Shown here in pieces: positions 22,311-29,758 of a stretch of DNA of 29,983 nt. Position 1 is the first letter of the stretch, and the number at the start of each line of letters is the position of its first letter. A program made the position numbers and the translations under genes. Source of the stretch: JAWXCE01 sp034440495 (lineage in GTDB: Bacteria > Pseudomonadota > Alphaproteobacteria > Rhizobiales > Rhodomicrobiaceae); the NCBI GenBank assembly GCA_034440495.1, contig JAWXCE010000074.1, positions 1 through 29,983 on the forward strand, given 5' to 3'. The notes below the pieces were generated by a model. That model worked only from the letters and a program-made list of their open reading frames with translations. It was not told the DNA's origin and made no database searches.

Positions 22311-23093
22311 GTGTATAGCCAGTCGTTGCATACGGTGGTTAATCAACTGGATATGCGAGACCGGAAAATGGATGCGTTTAAAGAAACTGTGGATGCATAT
22401 AAAAAGCGGTTTGGCCCTTTAAGTATGCAGATGCTTTTGCGCCCTTCTAATGAAATAGAAAAAATAGCCAAGCATATAATGATAGCGCTAAAGCGTGACG
22501 GAGCTTTGACGGATGTCGAGATTGAGAACCTTAATATAGGGTATGAAAATTCCACGATAAGCCAAGCGGCCGCTGGAGATCGCCTGCCGGAAGCTATTTT
22601 CGAGACAATGGATCAAAACGGCCCGGTGAGGCTCTCGTCGGATCAGATTTTTGCCAACAGAACTGCGGTTGTTTTTGCCTTGCCAGGCGCTTTTACGCCC
22701 AGTTGTCATCCCGGTTTCGTCGCTGACTACCATAAACTGCGGAAGCTCGGCGCGGACATTGTTGTGTGTATCTCGGTTCATGACGTGTTTGTTTTACACG
22801 AATGGGCAATTGCGACAGACCCGCAAGGCAAGCTTCTTTTTCTGTCGGACAACAACTTGGAGTTTACTCGCGCTCTAGGAATGATACACGATTCATCCAC
22901 TTCAGGGTTGGGTAGTATAACCAAGCGTTACGCCATGATTGTCGTAAGCGGCATTATAAAGATGATGCGCATTGAGTCTAATCCGATCAATGTTGAACAG
23001 ACTAGTTCACAATCGATAATTGATGTTGTTAGCGAGAGAGTTCGTCCCGCAGCGCGTGCTCATATCAATATAACGCGGGCGCACCTGTCCTAG
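22311..23093 (+). CDS. Type II (Prx5-like) peroxiredoxin with an extra N-terminal helical region
   Basis: Residues ~86-255 form a redoxin domain of the Prx5/type II class: AAAGDRLPEAIF, VVFALPGAFTPSCHPGFV with peroxidatic Cys132, VVCISVHDVFVLHEWA with the second conserved Cys153, LLFLSDNNLEFTRALG and SITKRYAMIVVSG with the conserved Arg. Such enzymes reduce peroxides and are commonly recycled by glutathione/glutaredoxin, which fits the nearby gor gene. Two things are odd. About four residues normally found between the peroxidatic Cys and the Pro-Gly are missing (CHPGF in place of C-S-x-x-H-x-P-G). The chain also carries ~85 extra helical residues in front, of unknown kind. The GTG at 22311 is uncertain; ATG codons at 22353 and 22368 are alternatives. 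The DNA is A+T-rich relative to gor. Confidence 0.8.
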   Translation: MYSQSLHTVVNQLDMRDRKMDAFKETVDAYKKRFGPLSMQMLLRPSNEIEKIAKHIMIALKRDGALTDVEIENLNIGYENSTISQAAAGDRLPEAIFETMDQNGPVRLSSDQIFANRTAVVFALPGAFTPSCHPGFVADYHKLRKLGADIVVCISVHDVFVLHEWAIATDPQGKLLFLSDNNLEFTRALGMIHDSSTSGLGSITKRYAMIVVSGIIKMMRIESNPINVEQTSSQSIIDVVSERVRPAARAHINITRAHLS

Positions 23094-23218
23094 TTGGGAC
23101 ATCCTGTAAGAGGGCTTTTAGCGAGTTGCGGCAGCCCATCTTTCTAATTCAGCTTGAGCAGCTATTGACTCATCGAACCTATCAATGCAAGCACGACTGG
23201 AAATAACAGGGATTTCAG

Positions 23219-23977
23219 ATGCGGCGGCTTGAGGGTAAAATTGCGCTGATTACGGGCGCGGGCAACGGGCTGGGCCTCGCAATGGCGAAGCTGTTCGCAA
23301 CCGAAGGGGCGTTCGTTTACGTGACGGACATGGATGGCGGCGCGGCAAGCGCGGGCGTGGCTGCAATCAATGAGGGCGGCGCGCAAGCCTCTGGCCACCG
23401 GCTCGATGTTACAGACGTGGCAGAAATTGCCGCCGTATTGGCCGCTGTTAACGCAACGCATGGCAAGCTCGACATTCTCGTCAACAACGCGGGCAATTTG
23501 CTGCGCGCCGACTTTCGCCACACCGACGACGCCATGTGGGAGAGTGTGCTCAACCCGCATTTGTGGGGCGCAATCCGCGTGACGCGCGCCGCCCTGCCGA
23601 TGCTGCAAGCCTCAGGTAACGCCGCGATTGTCAACCTGTCCTCGATCATGGCGGAGCAGCACGCGCGCCAGCTTTCGGCCTATTCAACCGCGAAGGCGGC
23701 GGTGGCTGGCCTGTCTCGCAGCCTTGCGGTGGAACTGGCGCCATACGGTATTCGCGTGAATTACATGTGCCCCGGCTTCATCCCCACCGCAATGACAGGC
23801 CGCTACACCGAGAACCCGCTGATGGCGAAGGCGCTGCTGGCGCAAATGCCGTTACGCCGCTTCGGCAAACCGGAGGAGGTGGCTAAGGTCGCGCTCTTCC
23901 TCGCCAGCGACGACAGCGCCTACACCACAGGAGAGGGCATTATGGTTGACGGCGGTATGAGCCTAAATCTGGCGTGA
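23219..23977 (+). CDS. SDR family NAD-dependent oxidoreductase
   Basis: The 252-residue product is a classical short-chain dehydrogenase. It has the cofactor loop TGAGNGLGLAM (residues 12-22), Asp37 at the end of the second strand (VTDMDG), which favours NAD(H), and the NNAG motif at 89-92. The catalytic triad is Ser142 (NLSSI), Tyr155 and Lys159 (YSTAK), followed by the VNYMCPGFIPTAMT substrate loop and the C-terminal GEGIMVDGGMSL. The substrate cannot be told; the closest general types are 3-oxoacyl-ACP reductase-like and polyol or secondary alcohol dehydrogenases. It stands alone, 125 bp after the peroxiredoxin and 125 bp before the YceI gene. Confidence 0.9.
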   Translation: MRRLEGKIALITGAGNGLGLAMAKLFATEGAFVYVTDMDGGAASAGVAAINEGGAQASGHRLDVTDVAEIAAVLAAVNATHGKLDILVNNAGNLLRADFRHTDDAMWESVLNPHLWGAIRVTRAALPMLQASGNAAIVNLSSIMAEQHARQLSAYSTAKAAVAGLSRSLAVELAPYGIRVNYMCPGFIPTAMTGRYTENPLMAKALLAQMPLRRFGKPEEVAKVALFLASDDSAYTTGEGIMVDGGMSLNLA

Positions 23978-24027
23978 ATGCCATTGAAGGGCCTCAAGGC
24001 TTCGCAATAACATGCGGTCAAATAGAT

Positions 24028-24057
24028 TTGACTTCACCCCTGCTCGTTTCGGACTAA
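24028..24057 (+). promoter_or_regulatory. Possible promoter of the YceI gene
   Basis: TTGACT (24028-24033) is followed after 17-18 bp by GGACTA/GACTAA (24051-24057), about 45 bp before the start codon. The -35 is good and the -10 is only fair. Confidence 0.4.
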
Positions 24058-24073
24058 ACCAGATTAGTTCATG

Positions 24074-24089
24074 TTTGTTGAACAACAAA
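24074..24089 (+). promoter_or_regulatory. Short perfect inverted repeat before the YceI ribosome binding site
   Basis: TTTGTTG (24074-24080), AA, CAACAAA (24083-24089): a perfect 7-2-7 inverted repeat that ends 1 bp before the GAGGAG ribosome binding site. It lies downstream of the proposed promoter and could be an operator or an RNA hairpin beside the ribosome binding site. Confidence 0.4.
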
Positions 24090-24102
24090 TGAGGAGATTA
24101 TT

Positions 24103-24666
24103 ATGATCCGCATCGCATTTGCTGTGCTTATCGCTATGACAGCGCAAACTTTCGCCGCCGACACTTATGTGTTCGATAAAAAACATACCGAAGTCCGCTT
24201 CACATGGAATCATTTCGGCCTTAGCCGCACCGCCGCATTCTTCAAGAACTACGACGGCGAACTGACGTTTGACGAAGCCGCGCCCGAGAAAAGCGCGCTG
24301 ACCGTTAGAATCGACGCCAAAAGCGTTCAGGCCATGTCTTTGGGCGCGGAAACGTTTCTGAGCGGCCCCGATTGGCTTTCAACCGAGAAATTTCCGGAAA
24401 TTACCTTCAAAACCACCAAAATCGAGAAGACGGGGGAGAAAACCGGGAAGATCATTGGCGATCTGACCATGAAAGGCGTGACTAAGCCCGTTACCTTGAA
24501 CGCAACGCTTAATTTTAAAGGCGAACATCCGTTTTCTAAAAAGACATCCATCGGCGTCAGCGCGAAAACGACCGTGAAACGCTCCGATTTCGCTATGGGC
24601 AACTATGCGCCAGCCGTTTCTGATGAAGTCGAAATCTCGATCGAAACAGAGATGAACAAGAAGTAA
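24103..24666 (+). CDS. YceI family periplasmic lipid-binding protein
   Basis: The 187-residue product has a signal peptide (MIRIAFAVLIAMTAQTFA-AD) and one YceI lipocalin-like barrel. Markers are YVFDKKHTEVRFTWNHFGLSR, the strand GELTFDEAAPEKSALTVRIDAKSV, FLSGPDWLSTEKFPEITFKTT, GDLTMKGVTKPVTLNATL, and the final AKTTVKRSDFAMGNYAPAVSDEVEISIE. YceI proteins bind isoprenoid-like lipids in the periplasm, and some are induced by high pH or stress. A GAGGAG ribosome binding site precedes the ATG, with a 16-bp inverted repeat in front of it. The gene is convergent with the toxin-antitoxin pair. Confidence 0.95.
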   Translation: MIRIAFAVLIAMTAQTFAADTYVFDKKHTEVRFTWNHFGLSRTAAFFKNYDGELTFDEAAPEKSALTVRIDAKSVQAMSLGAETFLSGPDWLSTEKFPEITFKTTKIEKTGEKTGKIIGDLTMKGVTKPVTLNATLNFKGEHPFSKKTSIGVSAKTTVKRSDFAMGNYAPAVSDEVEISIETEMNKK

Positions 24667-24688
24667 GGTCACGCTCTACGAATGAAGC

Positions 24689-24712
24689 GGCGGCGGGCAT
24701 GTGTTCGCCGCC
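24689..24712. terminator. Hairpin between convergent YceI and toxin genes
   Basis: GGCGGCG (24689-24695) and CGCCGCC (24706-24712) form a 7-bp G+C-rich stem with a 10-nt loop, midway between two convergent genes. There is no T-run on either side, so it may slow or end transcription only weakly. Confidence 0.4.
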
Positions 24713-24731
24713 CTAGCACTTTGTAATACGA

Positions 24732-25004
24732 TTAGCGCGATCTAGCGCCATGGAATACGGCGACAACATCGACAAACTCGTCGCTGGGCACATAGACAAT
24801 AACATAGGGCAATCCGCTAACGATAAGCTCGCGTGTTCCCTCCACCAGACCCGCTCGGCCGGATAAGGGAAATACTTTCAGTCGGTTGAGGGATTTATGA
24901 AGTCTATCAATAACGCGCCCTGCCGCCGCTACATTGGTCTCGGCGATGAACTCGTGTATGGCGCCTAAATCGGCAAGGGCTTGCGCTCTATATCTAATTT
25001 TCAT
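24732..25004 (-). CDS. RelE/ParE family toxin
   Basis: The 90-residue product has the ParE/RelE layout: a start MKIRYRAQALADLGAIHEFIAE, two helices with RVIDRLHKSLNRLKVFP, the GRAG turn, then strands TRELIVSGLPYVIVYVP and FVDVVAVFHGARSR. The conserved 'R-L-V--Y-I-Y' and 'I--V-H--R' patterns match the ParE branch, whose members poison DNA gyrase; the exact target here is inferred from the family. Its ATG overlaps the antitoxin stop by 4 bp (ATGA), so translation is coupled. The antitoxin-first order is the usual one for ParDE. Confidence 0.9.
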   Translation of the reverse strand: MKIRYRAQALADLGAIHEFIAETNVAAAGRVIDRLHKSLNRLKVFPLSGRAGLVEGTRELIVSGLPYVIVYVPSDEFVDVVAVFHGARSR

Positions 25005-25228
25005 CCAGCCATTCGGCGAAAAAACGCCTCGACATCGGCGTCGCCCGCATAATCAGGGGGCGAACTCATCCGGCGCCGCACTTCGGCTAACTGCTCTTCC
25101 GACAGCGTTAAATCTGATTGTTCTTGCTGCGCCAGATCAATAAGCATCTGCGCGACTTCGTCCTGCCTAGCCGTGGGCAGCTCACTCATCGTTTCAAACG
25201 CCCTATTTAATAATTTTGTCATGACCAT
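25001..25228 (-). CDS. Antitoxin of the ParE-type pair
   Basis: The product of 75 residues starts MVMTKLLNRAFETMSELPTARQDEVAQMLIDLAQ, an amphipathic N-terminal region seen in antitoxins paired with ParE toxins. A charged tail follows (LSEEQLAEVRRRMSSPP, then DADVEAFFRRMAG) of the kind that wraps the toxin. The ATG at 25228 is chosen because GAGGA lies 10 bp upstream and because the first 30 residues of a longer frame (from 25318) look non-coding. The gene overlaps the toxin by 4 bp. It would neutralise the toxin and may repress the operon. Confidence 0.82.
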   Translation of the reverse strand: MVMTKLLNRAFETMSELPTARQDEVAQMLIDLAQQEQSDLTLSEEQLAEVRRRMSSPPDYAGDADVEAFFRRMAG

Positions 25229-25550
25229 CGTGTGACATTCCTCATGGAACACAAATGCCGAGTGATCACAAGGGCTTGATCCGCATGTCTTTCTGAGAGC
25301 AAGGGTGTCAGCAAGCAATAAGCCATCATGGTTTAGCTGGCTTTCCAGCTCCGCGCAACACCGTCATTTATGAGACGAACACACCGCATGGTATGAAATT
25401 AAACAGCAAAAACCATGCTGAGGTCAACAAAAACGCGCGCTTTGATTGCGATAGCCCGAGTTCTTTGTTCCGGTCCCGTATACCATTAACGAACAGGGGG
25501 CTATCCGGTTGCTTCGCGCCGCTCGTTAGAAATGGGTTGGTTACCACAAT
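25229..25550. other. Intergenic stretch between the toxin-antitoxin pair and the receiver gene
   Basis: No gene is seen in ~320 bp. GCATGGT (25386-25392) and ACCATGC (25412-25418) form a perfect 7-bp inverted repeat with 19 bp between the arms, perhaps a regulatory site or a weak end of transcription for the kinase operon. The promoter of the antitoxin should lie here but was not identified. Confidence 0.3.
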
Positions 25551-25925
25551 CTAACATTTGTCTTCGGTCATCAATGAGCTGAGCTTTTCCAGCAGGATCG
25601 CTGGCAAAACCGGTTTTGCAACTATGTCATAGTTGTTAAAAATGTCAGGCATGTCCTGCCTTTCATAGCCCGACATAAACAGGAAAGGTGTTTTTTGGCG
25701 TCTTAGCGCCTCCGCTACGGGAAAACTTGTGTCCTTCCCCAGCCTGACATCAAGCATGGCGACATCTACCCTGTCGCTATCAATCAGCTCGAGAGCAGTC
25801 CGCACGGACGGGGCCGGGCCAACGACAACATAGCCTGCATCCTGAAGTATCTGTTGGGTCGTCAGCGCTATAAGCCACTCATCTTCCACAAGCAATATGC
25901 GTACTTTTTGCTTTTCGTAGTTCAT
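25551..25925 (-). CDS. Single-domain response regulator (receiver)
   Basis: The 124-residue product is a bare receiver domain: VRILLVEDEWLIA with the acidic pair (residues 15-16), the phospho-acceptor Asp59 in VAMLDVRLG, Ser85 in FLFMSGYE and Lys104 in VAKPV. No output domain is present. Its start overlaps the stop of the kinase gene by 4 bp (ATGA), which makes it the likely partner of that HWE kinase. Receivers of this type often feed back on HWE/HisKA2 kinases or pass phosphate on, as in general stress signalling of Alphaproteobacteria; that role is inferred. Confidence 0.93.
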   Translation of the reverse strand: MNYEKQKVRILLVEDEWLIALTTQQILQDAGYVVVGPAPSVRTALELIDSDRVDVAMLDVRLGKDTSFPVAEALRRQKTPFLFMSGYERQDMPDIFNNYDIVAKPVLPAILLEKLSSLMTEDKC

Positions 25926-28696
25926 TGCGCGATGTTACAATCCAAATTAAAACGCAGTCCCCCGTGCATGAAACTAAAGTCTACATTACCATCGAGTGTG
26001 TAAGCAACCTCCTGTTGGATTAAACTCATTCCAAAGCCGCGTTTTGCGGGAGCCGTTGGGGGCGGACCGCCGGTCTCCTCCCATTGCAAATTCAATCTCC
26101 GGTAATTGCCGTCACCTGGGCCTTCAAACCACGTGATAGTGACTAAGCCTTCAGGACTGGAAAGCGATCCATATTTCGCGGCGTTTGTACTGAGTTCGTG
26201 CAATACCATTCCAAGGGACAGAGCCTCGCGCGGTTTGAGCAAAACCGGGGTGTTCGGAAAACGGATGCGATCCAGCCCAAATGGCGAAAGATGCTTATGC
26301 AGGAGATCGACAATATTCATATCGGACCAGCTTTCAAGCACTAGTAACTCGTGCGACGCAGCCAGACCGTGCAAACGCCCTACCACGGAATTATAAATCT
26401 CTTTCGATATGGGCGAACCTGCCAGTGTTTGCTTAACAATCGCCAGCGCCACACTCAGCATGTTCTTTACGCGGTGGTTTAACTCCGCCACAAGTAGTCG
26501 AAGATGGGCGTCCGTCGCCTTCAGATTTGTGATATTGATGTTTGCCTTGGTTAGTATGGAAATATCAACAAACGTTAGCACCGCCCCTTTAAGGTCGCCG
26601 TCCGAAGATCTATAAGGCTGAGTGCGAGCAAGATAATATTGTTCGCTGTTAAGACTTTTGATTTTATGCTCAATGCTTTCGCCAGTCGCCAGGACTTTTA
26701 TTATGTGATCTGTCATTTCGGGATAATCCACCCGAGGCGACAGATCGGTTAGAGGCCTTCCCTTGTCGCTTGTCAAAATGTTGAATAACTTTGACGCAAC
26801 CGGAGTAAAACTGCGAATAAGCATATGCTGATCGATGAAAATCGTCGCGATCTGCGTGCTGTCGAAAAGGTTGCACAAATCCGAGTTAGCTTTGTCCAAC
26901 GCGTCGATTTTAAGCGTTAGTTCACTATTGACAGTTTGTAGCTCTTCGTTAAGCGACTGAAGCTCCTCCTTTGATGCCTCAAGCTCTTCATTGGTCGATT
27001 GGTATTCTTCGTTAACGGACAGTATCTCTTCATTGGTGGATTTGACCTCTTCGAGAGTGGTCTCATACTCCTCCACTATCCCCTGCAGCTTATCGCGGGT
27101 CTCACGAATTTCGTGCTCTAAAAGAGTTACTATCGCGTCGTCAGCGATGCGCGGACGGTTGATGGCGTTTTCACGGCTGACCAAAGGCCCAGTATCCGCA
27201 AAAATAATCAAAAACAGCCGATCTTCCTGATCGGCGACTTCGACGGGCTCGACAACCAAAGTCAATATCTGAACGGAGCCATCGTCGGTCTCAACCGCAA
27301 TGTTATCTCGCACGCACGCAGAGTTTTTCTCAACGGAGGCACGCAAGAGAGTTCGTAGTTCGAGGCGCAAACCTTTGCGCGCCATAGATAAAAGGTTGCG
27401 CGATGGAGCGCCCGATCCCGCCTCCAGATATTTTCCTGTCCGGCTCGAAAAGTAAACGATGTCGCCATCCTGGTTTACCACCACATGGGCGGGAGAAAAA
27501 CGCTCCAGAACGCGCGCCTCGGCGGTGTGACGCAAGGTTGAGCCAGGCGCTGTCTTCAACGGTCGGACTGCGCTTGGCAGCGGCGCCATGGGAATACCGG
27601 GTGTAAGTCTGGGCACGAGTACGCCACCGCTCGCTTGTGCGCGGCTGCGAAAAATACGCTGCTTTCTATCTACCGGGGCGAAAAGGTAGTCGAACCTGCT
27701 GATATTTTCGGACGACCCGAGAAATAAGTAACCGCCTGGTTTTAAAGCGTAATGGAAAGTTGGTATGGTCTGATTTTGCAGTTCCGAACCAAAATAAATG
27801 AGCACATTCCTGCACGAGACCAAATCCATTCTGGAAAACGGGGGGTCGCGGACAATGCTGTGTGGTGAGAACACGCAAAGTTCGCGAATCTCTTTCTCGA
27901 CCACATATGTCGAACCTTCAAGTGCGAAGAAACGTTTGCGGCGCGCTTCGCTAACGCCTTCAACCAAGGCCTCCGGATATTGTCCGCTTCGCGCGACTGC
28001 GACAATGCTGGCGTCAATGTCCGTTGCAAAGATCTGTACGTGAGGGACTGTTGGTAATGTATCCATATGCTCACGCATCAGCATGGCAATGGAGTAAACC
28101 TCTTCGCCAGTTGCACATCCCGGCACCCAGACACGGACGCTGTTCGCAGCCCCCCGGCCCTCGAAAATCGATGGTATGACTGTCGCTTGCAAGGCTTCGT
28201 AAGCGTCGGCGTCTCGAAAGAAACTGGTGACATTGATAAGCAAATCACGAAATAGCGCGTTAACTTCCTTGGACTCCTGCGCGAGATATTTTGCGTACTC
28301 CTCAACGGTTTCTGTCTTTACGATCTGCATTCTCCGGTTAACGCGCCGGTAAAATGTTTTGTTTTTGTAACCGCTGAAATCATGTCCAATCCGAGTTCGC
28401 AGAATTTCATTAATCTGCCGATAAGCGCTCATCACTTCCTCGTCCTCCGCAGGAACGGTAGCGACATTGGACGAAAGCAGCCCGCGCGCGAACTCGACAA
28501 TCTTATCCATCATTTCCTGAGCGGGGATGGCGAAATCTACAAGACCTGTGGCAATGGCGGTGTTTGGCATGCTCGGGTGACGGGGCGACGTCGAATCCGC
28601 TATTTGAGCAAAAGTTAATCCCCATGCTCCTTTAGAGCTTTGATCCCTAGTGTACCGTCTCCATCGCCGCCCGACAGGATGACGCCAACACCGCAC
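25922..28696 (-). CDS. CheR-PAS-HWE histidine kinase part of a frameshifted CheB-CheR hybrid kinase
   Basis: True homology begins at about 28621 (GLTFAQIADSTSPRHPSMPNTAIATGLVDF), the end of a CheB domain; the ~25 residues before that are the CheB gene read out of frame. Then come a CheR methyltransferase (residues ~85-345, SAM motif VPGCATGEEVYS near 191-202, SCRNVLIYF at 294-302), a PAS-like part (~395-505), a long coiled coil (~525-605, rich in STNEE/SVNEE/SLNEE repeats), a second PAS domain (~605-715) and an HWE kinase with His741 in LNHRVKN, N-box HELSTNAAKYG (833-843), the Trp-Glu at 872-873 and GFGMSLI. It is cytoplasmic, without membrane segments. The receiver gene overlaps its stop by 4 bp. 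The signal is unknown. Confidence 0.85.
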   Translation of the reverse strand: MRCWRHPVGRRWRRYTRDQSSKGAWGLTFAQIADSTSPRHPSMPNTAIATGLVDFAIPAQEMMDKIVEFARGLLSSNVATVPAEDEEVMSAYRQINEILRTRIGHDFSGYKNKTFYRRVNRRMQIVKTETVEEYAKYLAQESKEVNALFRDLLINVTSFFRDADAYEALQATVIPSIFEGRGAANSVRVWVPGCATGEEVYSIAMLMREHMDTLPTVPHVQIFATDIDASIVAVARSGQYPEALVEGVSEARRKRFFALEGSTYVVEKEIRELCVFSPHSIVRDPPFSRMDLVSCRNVLIYFGSELQNQTIPTFHYALKPGGYLFLGSSENISRFDYLFAPVDRKQRIFRSRAQASGGVLVPRLTPGIPMAPLPSAVRPLKTAPGSTLRHTAEARVLERFSPAHVVVNQDGDIVYFSSRTGKYLEAGSGAPSRNLLSMARKGLRLELRTLLRASVEKNSACVRDNIAVETDDGSVQILTLVVEPVEVADQEDRLFLIIFADTGPLVSRENAINRPRIADDAIVTLLEHEIRETRDKLQGIVEEYETTLEEVKSTNEEILSVNEEYQSTNEELEASKEELQSLNEELQTVNSELTLKIDALDKANSDLCNLFDSTQIATIFIDQHMLIRSFTPVASKLFNILTSDKGRPLTDLSPRVDYPEMTDHIIKVLATGESIEHKIKSLNSEQYYLARTQPYRSSDGDLKGAVLTFVDISILTKANINITNLKATDAHLRLLVAELNHRVKNMLSVALAIVKQTLAGSPISKEIYNSVVGRLHGLAASHELLVLESWSDMNIVDLLHKHLSPFGLDRIRFPNTPVLLKPREALSLGMVLHELSTNAAKYGSLSSPEGLVTITWFEGPGDGNYRRLNLQWEETGGPPPTAPAKRGFGMSLIQQEVAYTLDGNVDFSFMHGGLRFNLDCNIAQ

Positions 28697-29061
28697 TCTG
28701 TGTGCTCCCGGGCAAGGGAGCTGAGGAAAATATCGACTGGTTTGCGCTCCCGCTGCAATGGTTCAAGCTTCCTCTGCTTGAAATTATGGCCTTGCATCTC
28801 AAGAATGGAGCTTTCAGGCATAACGTAAACATTATCCGGCTTGGCGAGCATGCCGTCAGTGATGATTGAAACGGGTAGCGAGGTATACCGCGCCACTACC
28901 TCATGCAACAGGCTATGACGGTCGGGGCTTAAATGGGTCACGATCACAAAAGCGGCGCCGGGATTTTTGGGTATAGGGCTAAAAAAGTGTGAAAGCGCCT
29001 CTACCCCGCCCGCCGATGCGCCGATACCGACAATTGGAAAGCTTACGGTGTCTTCAGCCAT
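28615..29061 (-). CDS. CheB methylesterase domain, N-terminal part of the frameshifted hybrid kinase
   Basis: The 148-residue frame is a CheB-type methylesterase domain: FPIVGIGASAGGVEAL with Ser16, IVTHLSPDRHSLLHEV with His43, the MPESSILEMQGHNF region, and GVILSGGDGDGTLGIKALKEHG with the likely catalytic Asp135. It stops just after KEHG. The normal continuation, GLTFAQ and onward, is found in the other frame at 28621. At the junction the minus strand reads CATGGGGATT; one more G would restore KEHGGLTFAQ. So this and the 924-codon frame are one gene with a base missing (true mutation or sequence error). In hybrid kinases of this type the CheB part may be regulatory and need not act on a receptor. 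Confidence 0.85.
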   Translation of the reverse strand: MAEDTVSFPIVGIGASAGGVEALSHFFSPIPKNPGAAFVIVTHLSPDRHSLLHEVVARYTSLPVSIITDGMLAKPDNVYVMPESSILEMQGHNFKQRKLEPLQRERKPVDIFLSSLAREHTECGVGVILSGGDGDGTLGIKALKEHGD

Positions 29062-29156
29062 AGACGATTTTCTTAAAAAGTGTTTCGCCGTAAATAAAAT
29101 AACGAAACATACTACAAAAAGTTAGGAAATCGCGCTAATTTGCAAACAATACGACT

Positions 29157-29171
29157 CTGAGGCTGCCTCAG
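29157..29171 (-). terminator. Small hairpin over the thiE stop
   Basis: CTGAGG (29157-29162) and CCTCAG (29166-29171) form a 6-bp stem with a 3-nt loop across the thiE stop codon. There is no clear T-run, so it is at most a weak terminator. Confidence 0.3.
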
Positions 29172-29758
29172 GGGTAATTTTGCAGCCAGGAACTTATACG
29201 CGCATCTGGATCAAGCGCGCTAGTGACATCGCTAACCACGGCGATGGAATCGGCGCCGGCCGCAAACACCCCCGGCGCCCGCTCCAACGTTATCCCGCCA
29301 ATCGCCACGAGCGGACAGGTAACAAGCCGCTTCCACTCGCCAATGTGTGGAAGCCCTTGCGGGCCGAACGGCATCGCCTTTAGGGTCGTCTCGTAGATTG
29401 GGCCAAGCGCGACGTAATCAGGCTCCGCCGCCAGCGCGATGCGCAGCTCATCGTGGTTGTGGGTGGAGACGCCAAGCTTCAACCCGGCGCGCTTTATGGC
29501 GGGCAAATCCGCCGCCGCCAGGTCTTCCTGCCCAAGATGGACATAATCCGCGCCGAGCGCGATGGCGGCCTCCCAGTAATCGTTGACGATGAGCTGGCAA
29601 CCATGGGCGGCGCACGCGGCAAGGCTATCGCGGATGTGTTCCCGGATGGCTTCGGCGCTCTCGTCTTTCACGCGCAACTGAATGGTTTTTACGCCCAGCC
29701 CGGTAAGACGCGCCACCCATGCGGCGTTCCGCGCAATGGGGTAAAATCTATGAAGCAT
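29168..29758 (-). CDS. thiE: Thiamine phosphate synthase
   Basis: ThiE joins the thiazole and pyrimidine halves of thiamine to give thiamine phosphate. The start at 29758 (MLHRFYPIARNAAWVARLTGLGVKTIQLRVKD) gives 196 residues; a longer frame from 29890 lies inside thiG and reads as noise. Motifs are QLRVKD for the diphosphate site, IVNDYWEAAIALGADYVHLGQEDL, GVSTHNHDE, YVALGPIYETTLK and VAIGGI near the end. The gene overlaps the 3' end of thiG by 11 bp, so the two are in one operon. It is a shorter, TenI/ThiE-type member, but beside thiG the ThiE role is likely. Confidence 0.92.
   Translation of the reverse strand: MLHRFYPIARNAAWVARLTGLGVKTIQLRVKDESAEAIREHIRDSLAACAAHGCQLIVNDYWEAAIALGADYVHLGQEDLAAADLPAIKRAGLKLGVSTHNHDELRIALAAEPDYVALGPIYETTLKAMPFGPQGLPHIGEWKRLVTCPLVAIGGITLERAPGVFAAGADSIAVVSDVTSALDPDARISSWLQNYP

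Noticed and set aside
28560..28630. Programmed ribosomal frameshift joining CheB to CheR
   Set aside because: The junction has only a GGGG run and no convincing slippery heptamer or downstream structure; a missing base explains it more simply, though this was not tested.
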